From Acidobacteriota bacterium (GTDB lineage: Bacteria; Acidobacteriota; Polarisedimenticolia; Gp22-AA2), in the NCBI GenBank assembly GCA_027297005.1, contig JAPUIN010000165.1, positions 1 through 6,341 of the forward strand: a stretch of DNA of 6,341 bases. The letters are read 5' to 3'. Both the position numbers and the translations under genes were made by a program. The notes below the pieces were generated by a model. It did not search any database and was not told where the DNA came from. It was given only the letters and a program-made list of their open reading frames with translations. This document shows, piece by piece, positions 1 to 5,620 of this stretch. Each line of letters starts with the position of its first letter. Position 1 is the stretch's first letter.

Positions 1-2562
1 CGGTTGTGGAGACTGAACCTTTTCGACGATATCTCAGTCGAGTCGCGTCGTCGCGCGTCGGGCGAATCTGATCTGATTTTTCACGTTGTCGATCGCCCGT
101 TGATCTCCAACGTCGCCTATGTCGGCATGGACGCGGTGACCGAGAGCGACATCCGTGAGCGACTGTCGCAGGCTGACGCCGAGGTGCGCCGGGGCCAGCC
201 GATCGATTTCTCCGTGATGCGTCGTGCCGAAGCGGCGATCGAGCACCTGCTCGGCGAGCGTGGGTACCTGCAGGCCCGGTCGCGGGCTCGCTTGACGCCG
301 ATCAACCAGGGGCAGCAGGAGGTGACCTTTTACATCCGCGAGGGGGCCAAGACGAAGATCCGGAAGATCAACTTCGTCGGGAGCTCGGTCTTCAAGGACC
401 GGGCACTGCGCAAGATGCTGAAGGTGACGAAGGAGGCGTTCTGGCTCACCTCCTGGGCGTCCCAGAAGCCGCTTTACCATCCGGCCAAGCTGGACCAGGA
501 CGCGGAGAACATTCGCAACACCTACCACGCAGCGGGTTACCTCGACGTGGTGATCAAACCGGAGGTGGTGGAACTCGAGTCTGAGGTGAAGCAGCGCGAG
601 AACGAGGAGAAGCGACGGACGAATGAGGAGAAGCTGCTGACGGCGACCGTCGTGGGCGGGGGACTCGGCGAGCCGGCGGTGACCGACGACCTGTTCGCCG
701 TGGAGGAGGATGACGATTTCTGGGAGGGCTGGGAGGCGGTCGAGACCCGCCGCCCGGACGAGACTGAGGAGGAGCACCGCGATAGGGTGGAGAAGGAGCT
801 CAAGAAGCGCAAGAAGGCGGACAAGAAGAACTCGAAGCGCTGGGTTCATCTCACCATCCCGATTGAAGAGGGGGTGCAGTACGAGGTCGGGCGGATCGCC
901 ATCGAGGGGAATACGGTGTTCAGCAATGCGGAGATCCTCGCACGGCTGCCGCTCAGGACCGGGATGATCTTCAACAACCGGGCCCTGAAGCTGGGCACCA
1001 AGCTGATCGAGGAGGAATATGGAGCACGGGGATACTTCTATGTTTCGCTCAATCCGCGCATCGAGAAGCACGAGGATATCGCCGACCTGACGCTCGAAGT
1101 GACCGAGGACAAGAAATACTTCGTCGACCGGATCGAATTCAGCGGTAACACGACAACCCGCGACAAGGTGCTGCGCCGGGAGATGCGTCTACACGAGGAG
1201 GAACTGTTCAACGTCCGTCTGATGCGCCTCGGGATGAGAAAGATCGCCCAGCTCGGGTACTGGCAAGTTGGTTCCGATCCGGTTGTCAAGCCGCGAGGCG
1301 ACCAGGCCAAGGTGGACATCGAAGTGCAGGGGATCGAGTCGAACCGCAACGAGATCCAGATCGGTTCGCTGGCCGACCGGTACTCGATCAACTTCACCGA
1401 GCCGTGGTTTCTTGGCAGGCCCTGGACGCTGGGCCTCTCGCTGTTCAGCCAGCAGAGCGATTTCATCGGCTTCCGGAGGAGCGGGACCGGAGGGAGGGTT
1501 CTGCTCGGTCGGCTGCTCGGCAATTTCTCCAGGTTCGACGTTGCCTACGGTTTCGAGGAGATCACCTTCGATCCGACCGATCCGACTTTCGGATCCAGCA
1601 CCGTGAGCACGACGAGCTCGCTCACGACGATCTACAGCTATGACACGCGCAACAACTTCTTCCGGCCGACCCGAGGGACCCGCATTTCGACCAGCGTCGA
1701 GTATGCCGGCGGTTTCCTGGGCGGTGACAACTACTTCATCAAGCCGCGTCTCGATGGCACCATCTATCTCCCCGGTCTCCGCCGCCGCCACTATCTCGGA
1801 CTGCACATGGGGCTGGGGTACGTGGAGGGGTTCGATGGACGCGCGGTGCCGACTTTCGAGCGTTTCTTCCTGGGCGGAGAGCGCAGTCTGCGGGTCTTCC
1901 GGACGCGCGAGGTGAGCCCGGTACGATCGGACGTCGATGTGAACGGCAACGGGCTGATCGATTTTCCCGAAGACCGCAACCCGAACGGGGTGTTCGATCC
2001 ATGCGAGGATCTGAACGGGAACGGTGTGCAGGATCCCGGAGAATTCGATCGCGGCAACTGCGTGCTCGATCCCCCCGAGGATCTCAACATGAACGGGATT
2101 CTCGACACGGAGGATCTGAACCGCAACGGGGTGCTCGATCCTGGTGAGGACGTCAACGGCAATGGCCTGCTGGACAGCGAGGATCTCAACGGCAACGGGC
2201 TTCTCGACTTCGGTGAGGATGTCAACGGCAACGGCGTGCTGGATCCGGGGGAGGACACCAACGGCGACGGCATCTTCGGCACCGTGCTTCCGGGCGGCAA
2301 CCGGTACGTGCTGTTCAACGCCGAATACAGCATTCCCCTGTCCAGCACCGTGGAGTTTGCCCTCTTCTACGACGCCGGGAACGCGTTTGACGACCACGAG
2401 GATATCTCGATCGACAACCTGCGGGTCGACTACGGGATCGAGATGAGGTTTTACCTGCCGGTCTTCCAGGCCCCCCTGCGCCTGATCTACGGGATCATTC
2501 AGGACCCGCGCCGCGGGGAGGATGCCTCAAATTTCATCTTCAGCATCGGCAAGACGTTCTGA
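1..2562 (+). CDS. bamA: Outer membrane protein assembly factor BamA (5' partial)
   Basis: BamA is the Omp85-family insertase that folds beta-barrel proteins into the outer membrane. The frame is open from base 1 and the sequence opens inside a POTRA domain, so the true start and signal peptide lie upstream; the TTG at 4 is not a start. Numbering the TTG as residue 1, I see the end of POTRA1 (1-33), POTRA2 (34-115), POTRA3 (116-291), POTRA4 (292-368), POTRA5 (369-445) and the barrel (about 452-852). Supporting motifs are GN-type POTRA turns (EGNTVF, SGNTTT), the first barrel strands with INFTEPWFLGRP, and a C-terminal beta-signal ending IFSIGKTF with terminal Phe. The visible part alone exceeds the 810 residues of E. 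coli BamA because of a charged insertion in POTRA3 (192-279) and tandem acidic repeats in loop 6 (645-759). The VRGF motif of loop 6 reads LRVF (629-632). The gene leads the cluster directly upstream of skp. Identity is very secure; the roles of the insertions are unknown. Confidence 0.96.
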   Translation, partial: RLWRLNLFDDISVESRRRASGESDLIFHVVDRPLISNVAYVGMDAVTESDIRERLSQADAEVRRGQPIDFSVMRRAEAAIEHLLGERGYLQARSRARLTPINQGQQEVTFYIREGAKTKIRKINFVGSSVFKDRALRKMLKVTKEAFWLTSWASQKPLYHPAKLDQDAENIRNTYHAAGYLDVVIKPEVVELESEVKQRENEEKRRTNEEKLLTATVVGGGLGEPAVTDDLFAVEEDDDFWEGWEAVETRRPDETEEEHRDRVEKELKKRKKADKKNSKRWVHLTIPIEEGVQYEVGRIAIEGNTVFSNAEILARLPLRTGMIFNNRALKLGTKLIEEEYGARGYFYVSLNPRIEKHEDIADLTLEVTEDKKYFVDRIEFSGNTTTRDKVLRREMRLHEEELFNVRLMRLGMRKIAQLGYWQVGSDPVVKPRGDQAKVDIEVQGIESNRNEIQIGSLADRYSINFTEPWFLGRPWTLGLSLFSQQSDFIGFRRSGTGGRVLLGRLLGNFSRFDVAYGFEEITFDPTDPTFGSSTVSTTSSLTTIYSYDTRNNFFRPTRGTRISTSVEYAGGFLGGDNYFIKPRLDGTIYLPGLRRRHYLGLHMGLGYVEGFDGRAVPTFERFFLGGERSLRVFRTREVSPVRSDVDVNGNGLIDFPEDRNPNGVFDPCEDLNGNGVQDPGEFDRGNCVLDPPEDLNMNGILDTEDLNRNGVLDPGEDVNGNGLLDSEDLNGNGLLDFGEDVNGNGVLDPGEDTNGDGIFGTVLPGGNRYVLFNAEYSIPLSSTVEFALFYDAGNAFDDHEDISIDNLRVDYGIEMRFYLPVFQAPLRLIYGIIQDPRRGEDASNFIFSIGKTF
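577..840 (+). other. Charged insertion within POTRA3 of BamA
   Basis: Residues 192-279 (TTG at 4 as residue 1) interrupt POTRA3 between its last two strands. The strand before ends VVIKPEVVEL and the strand after begins WVHLTIPIEEG, whereas E. coli has only a short turn there. The insert begins as a Glu/Lys/Arg-rich stretch likely to be helical, passes through a Gly/Ala/Val-rich linker (about 213-225), then a very acidic patch with aromatic residues (VEEDDDFWEGWE, about 232-243), and ends in a Glu-then-Lys-rich probable helix with a KELKKRKK core. The reading frame and codon style continue unbroken, so this is not a frameshift. Its function is unknown; it would face the periplasm. Confidence 0.8.
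1936..2280 (+). repeat. Tandem 33-36 bp repeats encoding EF-hand-loop-like units in BamA loop 6
   Basis: About ten in-frame units of 11-12 residues follow D-x-N-x-N-G-x-hydrophobic-D-x-x-E, beginning at residues 645, 657, 669, 681, 693, 704, 716, 727, 739 and 751. Acidic or amide residues fall at positions 1, 3, 5, 9 and 12 with Gly at 6, which is the spacing of a canonical calcium-binding EF-hand loop. There are no flanking helices, so the array resembles thrombospondin type 3 or dockerin-style calcium loops more than true EF-hands. Units 5 and 7 are one residue short. Unit 4 is degenerate, with Phe at position 1 and Cys at position 6. The last unit is partial. Underlying DNA units are similar (recurring AACGGCAACGG), which suggests expansion by duplication. 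Calcium binding is inferred. Confidence 0.93.
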
Positions 2563-2600
2563 CGCGCCATTGCGCCCCCAGCCGACGACATAAGCCGCTG

Positions 2601-2609
2601 TGGTATAAT
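2601..2609 (+). promoter_or_regulatory. Putative extended -10 promoter upstream of skp
   Basis: The gap between bamA and skp contains TGGTATAAT, a perfect sigma-70 type -10 hexamer (TATAAT, 2604-2609) preceded by the TGn of an extended -10 element. No convincing TTGACA-like -35 box lies 16-18 bases upstream, which is acceptable for extended -10 promoters. Transcription would begin near 2616, leaving a leader of about 25 bases before the skp ATG. This would allow skp-lpxD-fabZ-lpxA to be transcribed separately from bamA. The AT-rich hexamer stands out in a GC-rich background, but a chance match is possible. Confidence 0.5.
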
Positions 2610-2629
2610 CAAAAGATCGCACGTACGTG

Positions 2630-2637
2630 AAGGAGAG
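2630..2637 (+). promoter_or_regulatory. Shine-Dalgarno site that fixes the skp start
   Basis: AAGGAGAG lies 4 bases before the ATG at 2642 (AGGAG core, 6-base spacing). It sits downstream of the alternative in-frame GTG at 2627, so the ATG is the correct start. Confidence 0.85.
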
Positions 2638-2641
2638 TCAG

Positions 2642-3202
2642 ATGCGATACAGGATCGGGCTCGTTCTCGCCACACTGCTCGTTGCAACGGGCTTTGCTGC
2701 CGCCCAGGAGGCGTCGGTTCGGGTCGGGGTCTTCGATCCTGAGGCCATCTGGAGGCTGAGCGACGTCGGCCGCAATTACAATGAGAGCCTCTCGAACTCG
2801 GCGAACAGGCTGCAGGATCGGATTGAAAAGAAGCAGAAGGAGATCGAGTCTCTGGTCGACAGGCTCCGTCAACAGCAGGCGAGCCTCAGTGAGGACAAGA
2901 TCCAGGCGATGCAGAGGGACGTTCAGAACAAGCGCATCGAACTGGAGCGGTTAAACACCGACGCCAAGCGGGAGATGAACGATCAGCTCAATGAAGTGCA
3001 GGGGCGGTTCCAGAGGATGCTGATGGAGACCATCGAGGCGCTCGGCAAGGAAGGGAACTACACCGTCATCCTGAGTTCGGAAATCGTCGGATACAGCGCC
3101 CCGCGCGCGGACGTGACCCAGGACCTCATCGCCAAGTTCAACGCGATGCACGAGGTCGCGTCCGAGTCGGAGGCAGCCGGGAGCGCGCCCGGCTCGAGGT
3201 AG
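2642..3202 (+). CDS. skp: Periplasmic chaperone Skp/OmpH family protein
   Basis: Skp is a trimeric periplasmic chaperone that holds unfolded outer-membrane proteins between the Sec translocon and BamA. From the ATG at 2642 the product is 186 residues, somewhat longer than E. coli Skp (161 with signal). Residues 1-21 form a signal peptide (MRYR, a hydrophobic core, then a FAAA-QE cleavage site). A short beta strand follows ([11 protein letters not shown], family pattern VGVVDxxxI), then a long charged coiled coil at about 46-125 forming the tentacle. The closing strand region has [28 protein letters not shown], where YSAP..DVT is characteristic of OmpH proteins. A Ser/Glu/Gly-rich tail (about 165-186) is probably disordered. 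Location between bamA and lpxD is the classical position. Sequence conservation in this family is low, so identification rests on architecture plus context. Confidence 0.92.
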   Translation: MRYRIGLVLATLLVATGFAAAQEASVRVGVFDPEAIWRLSDVGRNYNESLSNSANRLQDRIEKKQKEIESLVDRLRQQQASLSEDKIQAMQRDVQNKRIELERLNTDAKREMNDQLNEVQGRFQRMLMETIEALGKEGNYTVILSSEIVGYSAPRADVTQDLIAKFNAMHEVASESEAAGSAPGSR

Positions 3203-3239
3203 GGCCGAGGCGAGCCGCGTCGCGCCCAGGGATTCAGGC

Positions 3240-4346
3240 GTGGGAACCTATACCCTCGGAGAGATCGCGACCCGGCTCGGTGGCCGGGTGCATGGAGATG
3301 CGGGCCGGGTGATCGCAGGGATCCAGCCCCTCGATCGTGCCGGCCCGGACGATCTCAGCTTCATTGCCCACCCCCGCTATCGCAGCGCCGCCGGCACCTC
3401 GCGGGCCGCGGCGCTGATCGTCGGATCCTCCGATCGCGTTTCGGGCCGCAATCTGATCGTGGTTGATAACCCTTACGCGGCGCTCGCCTCGGTGATGGGG
3501 CTGTTTTTTGAGAGCGTGCCGCCAGAGCCGGGCATCAGCCCGCAGGCCGTGCTCGGTGAGGATGCCCGCTGCGGGCCAGATGTCTCGATCGGTCCATTCG
3601 CCGTGGTGGGACGCCGGTGCCGGGTGGGTGACCGGACAGTGATCATGCCGCACGTCGTCCTCGGCGATGATGTCTGCATTGGGGCCGACTCGGTACTCCA
3701 TGCCGGCGTCGTCGTTTACGCGGGGTCGGTTCTCGGCGAGCGAGTGATCGTCCATGCGGGGAGCATCCTTGGCAGCGACGGCTTCGGGTATGCCGAGACC
3801 GACGGAAGCCGCGCTAAGATCCCGCAGGTCGGGAACGTGATCATCGAGGATGATGTCGAGATCGGTGCCTGCACTACGATCGATCGGGCCACGTTCGGGA
3901 GCACCGTGGTGGGGCGCGGAACGAAGGTCGATAATCTGGTTCAGATCGCGCATAACGTCGTGATCGGTGAGGGATCGATCCTGGTCGCGCAAGCGGGGAT
4001 CGCCGGAAGCACGACTCTCGGTTCGCGGGTGATCCTGGCGGGGCAGAGTGGCGCGGCCGGACACCTGAAACTCGGAGAGCGAACGGTCGTCGGGGCCAAG
4101 TCGGCGGTGCTCCAGGATCTGCCGCCCGGCTCGTTCGTCATCGGTCATCCGGCTGTCGATCATCGGGAGTGGAAGAAGGGAAAGGCGGCAGCGCGCCGCC
4201 TGCCGGAACTGTTGCGCAGGGTCGCCCGGCTTGAAAAGGCGGTCGGGGAGCGGAGGGAACGGGTCGGCAAGGTCCCGGCCAGCACGGTGTCGCGAGGCGG
4301 GAACCGGACGCGAACGGGTCGGAAGAGCGCCCGGCGCTCCCGTTGA
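3240..4346 (+). CDS. lpxD: UDP-3-O-acylglucosamine N-acyltransferase LpxD
   Basis: LpxD carries out the third step of lipid A synthesis in the cytoplasm, transferring a 3-hydroxyacyl chain from ACP to the 2-amino group of the UDP-3-O-acyl-glucosamine made by LpxA and LpxC. The start is GTG at 3240, preceded by AGGGA at 3228-3232. Residues 1 to about 95 form the N-terminal uridine-binding domain ([17 protein letters not shown], then [11 protein letters not shown]). Residues about 98-310 are left-handed beta-helix hexapeptide repeats. Signature motifs are GSDGFGY (178-184), the [10 protein letters not shown] segment, and QIAHN with catalytic His238, equivalent to E. coli His239. A C-terminal helical region (about 307-335) follows. 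The product has 368 residues against 341 in E. coli; the excess is mainly a basic tail at 336-368 with twelve Arg/Lys and no obvious fold. The gene lies 37 bases after skp and 18 before fabZ, so co-transcription is likely. Confidence 0.96.
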   Translation: MGTYTLGEIATRLGGRVHGDAGRVIAGIQPLDRAGPDDLSFIAHPRYRSAAGTSRAAALIVGSSDRVSGRNLIVVDNPYAALASVMGLFFESVPPEPGISPQAVLGEDARCGPDVSIGPFAVVGRRCRVGDRTVIMPHVVLGDDVCIGADSVLHAGVVVYAGSVLGERVIVHAGSILGSDGFGYAETDGSRAKIPQVGNVIIEDDVEIGACTTIDRATFGSTVVGRGTKVDNLVQIAHNVVIGEGSILVAQAGIAGSTTLGSRVILAGQSGAAGHLKLGERTVVGAKSAVLQDLPPGSFVIGHPAVDHREWKKGKAAARRLPELLRRVARLEKAVGERRERVGKVPASTVSRGGNRTRTGRKSARRSR

Positions 4347-4364
4347 GCGTGCGGAGGAGAGTGG

Positions 4365-4838
4365 ATGACTGAAACCCGGGAAGGACTGGACATCCGGCAG
4401 ATTCTCGAGATCCTGCCGCATCGCTACCCGCTGCTGCTGGTCGATCGCATCCTCTCCATCGAGGAGGGGAAGAGGATCGTCGGGATCAAGAACGTCACCT
4501 TCAACGAGCCGTTCTTCCAGGGCCACTTTCCCGGTTACCCGATCATGCCGGGGGTTCTGATCGTCGAGGCGATGGCGCAGGTCGGCGCGGTGCTGATGCT
4601 GCGCAGCATGCCGGATCGCGACAGCAAGTTGGTCTACTTCGCCGGGATCGACGGCGCCAAGTTCCGCCGGCCGGTCGTGCCTGGGGATCAGATCCGATTC
4701 GAGGTCACCGTGCTGAAGAGACGCACCCGCATGGCGCGCCTTCGGGGCGAGGCCTATGTGGGAGACGATCTTGTGGCCGAGGCCGAGCTGCTCTCCTCGA
4801 TGGTCGATCGCGCCGCACCCGGCACGGGAGCGCCGTGA
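4365..4838 (+). CDS. fabZ: 3-hydroxyacyl-[acyl-carrier-protein] dehydratase FabZ
   Basis: FabZ dehydrates 3-hydroxyacyl-ACP to trans-2-enoyl-ACP in the cytosolic type II fatty-acid elongation cycle. The 157-residue product (E. coli 151) is a single hotdog domain. The N-terminal motif [14 protein letters not shown] is present, followed by [23 protein letters not shown] on the central helix. Catalytic His54 and Glu68 fall at the same numbers as in E. coli FabZ. The ATG at 4365 has a strong GGAGG site 7 bases upstream (4353-4357). FabZ competes with LpxA and LpxD for 3-hydroxyacyl-ACP, so co-expression helps balance phospholipid against lipid A. Its last four bases overlap the lpxA start (GTGA), suggesting translational coupling. 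The motifs separate it from FabA, which has a different active-site context and longer length. Confidence 0.97.
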   Translation: MTETREGLDIRQILEILPHRYPLLLVDRILSIEEGKRIVGIKNVTFNEPFFQGHFPGYPIMPGVLIVEAMAQVGAVLMLRSMPDRDSKLVYFAGIDGAKFRRPVVPGDQIRFEVTVLKRRTRMARLRGEAYVGDDLVAEAELLSSMVDRAAPGTGAP

Positions 4839-5620
4839 GCCAGCGTTCCGGGATTCATCCCACGGCCGAGATCGATCCGTCCGCGAAGATCGGAGAGAAC
4901 GTCCAGATTGGTGCATACTCGATCGTCGGCGCTGAAGTCACGCTTGGAGATGCTTGTGTCCTCATGCCGCACTCCGTCGTGCAGGGCCCGTCGACGTTCG
5001 GGGCGGGCAACCGCATCTTTCCCTTCGCCTGTCTCGGCATGGAGCCCCAGGATCTCAAATATGCGGGGGAGCGGACGACTCTCGAGGTGGGGGATGGCAA
5101 CACCTTCCGCGAAGGGGTGACCGTCCATCGCGGCACGGCGGGAGGCGGCGGGGTCACCCGGGTGGGATCGGGCAATCTTCTCATGGCCGGCACGCACATC
5201 GCGCATGACTGTCAGGTTGGCAGCAATGTGATCTTTGCCAACGCGGCGACGCTCGCCGGGCACGTCACGATTGAGGACGGAGCGACGATTGGAGCCTTCT
5301 CGGGCGTGCACCAGTTCTGTCGCATCGGTCAGCAGGCCTACATCGGCGGCTACTCGGTCATCATTCAGGATGCGCTGCCGTTCGTCCTGACGGTCGGTAA
5401 CCGCGCGAAGAGTTACGGCATCAATGTCATCGGGCTCGAGCGCAAGAAATTCCCGGCCGAGTCGATTCGTGACCTGAAGCGTGCCTACCGCATCCTGTTT
5501 CGATCGCGTCTGGCGCTCGAAAAGGCGCTCGCGCGGCTGGAGAAGGAGATCCCGGAGGGACCGGAGGTGCAGCATCTAACCTCCTTCATTCGGACGAGCC
5601 AGCGGGGGGTGATCCGCTGA
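4835..5620 (+). CDS. lpxA: UDP-N-acetylglucosamine O-acyltransferase LpxA
   Basis: LpxA begins lipid A synthesis in the cytosol, moving a 3-hydroxyacyl chain from ACP to position 3 of UDP-GlcNAc. The product has 261 residues (E. coli 262). Residues 1 to about 185 are hexapeptide repeats starting [37 protein letters not shown] and GTHIAHD are signature motifs, with catalytic His124 (E. coli His125) and supporting His121. HQFC supplies His159 (E. coli His160). The C-terminal helical domain ends TSQRGVIR, like E. coli STRGLIR. Gly172 aligns with E. coli Gly173, part of the hydrocarbon ruler that permits a 14-carbon chain, so a long 3-hydroxyacyl donor is predicted but not proven. The start is GTG at 4835, sharing GTGA with the fabZ stop; a GGGAG sits at 4826-4830. 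The adjacent GnnA-like gene raises the possibility that the acceptor is the 3-amino analogue of UDP-GlcNAc. Confidence 0.97.
   Translation: MSQRSGIHPTAEIDPSAKIGENVQIGAYSIVGAEVTLGDACVLMPHSVVQGPSTFGAGNRIFPFACLGMEPQDLKYAGERTTLEVGDGNTFREGVTVHRGTAGGGGVTRVGSGNLLMAGTHIAHDCQVGSNVIFANAATLAGHVTIEDGATIGAFSGVHQFCRIGQQAYIGGYSVIIQDALPFVLTVGNRAKSYGINVIGLERKKFPAESIRDLKRAYRILFRSRLALEKALARLEKEIPEGPEVQHLTSFIRTSQRGVIR
5605..5614 (+). promoter_or_regulatory. Extended Shine-Dalgarno inside the lpxA 3' end
   Basis: GGGGGTGATC matches the extended anti-Shine-Dalgarno complement GGAGGTGATC at nine of ten positions. It lies within the last lpxA codons, 7 bases (from the G-run) before a CTG at 5617 that is in frame with the downstream oxidoreductase. 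The other in-frame candidate start, GTG at 5653, has no purine-rich site upstream, so this site favours CTG initiation. The same bases encode the conserved LpxA ending GVIR, so the match may partly be coincidence. Confidence 0.55.

Noticed and set aside
4..6. TTG as the BamA start
   Set aside because: The frame is open to base 1, the translation begins inside POTRA1, and no signal peptide is present, so the real start is upstream.
34..1071. 345-codon minus-strand frame opposite the POTRA domains
   Set aside because: It is Leu/Arg/His-rich, has no plausible domain and lies wholly antisense to conserved BamA sequence.
1936..2280. Repeat array as a CRISPR or intergenic satellite
   Set aside because: The units are contiguous without spacers, keep the BamA frame and encode a consistent acidic peptide motif.
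1189..2397. 402-codon minus-strand frame with a periodic VAVxIL/EIxxPVAV pattern
   Set aside because: The periodicity is the complement of the DxNxNG repeat DNA in bamA. There is no independent start site or family match, so it is a shadow rather than a second repeat protein.
2627..2641. GTG at 2627 as an upstream skp start
   Set aside because: The Shine-Dalgarno AAGGAGAG lies after this GTG. Starting there would add five residues in front of a normal signal peptide.
3175..3194. Perfect 7-bp hairpin AGCCGGG / CCCGGCT with a 6-base loop at the end of skp
   Set aside because: No T-run follows and the stem lies before the skp stop in coding sequence. With such GC content a chance hairpin is likely, and lpxD follows closely, so I do not call a terminator.
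4184..4200. GGCGGC / GCCGCC hairpin in lpxD
   Set aside because: It lies within coding sequence (Lys/Ala/Arg codons) with no T-run, and is explained by codon bias.
3234..4916. 560-codon open frame on the minus strand across lpxD, fabZ and the start of lpxA
   Set aside because: It is antisense to three genes with clear catalytic motifs. Its translation is rich in Arg/Asp/His/Pro with no recognisable domain, as expected from a GC-rich codon pattern mirrored on the other strand.
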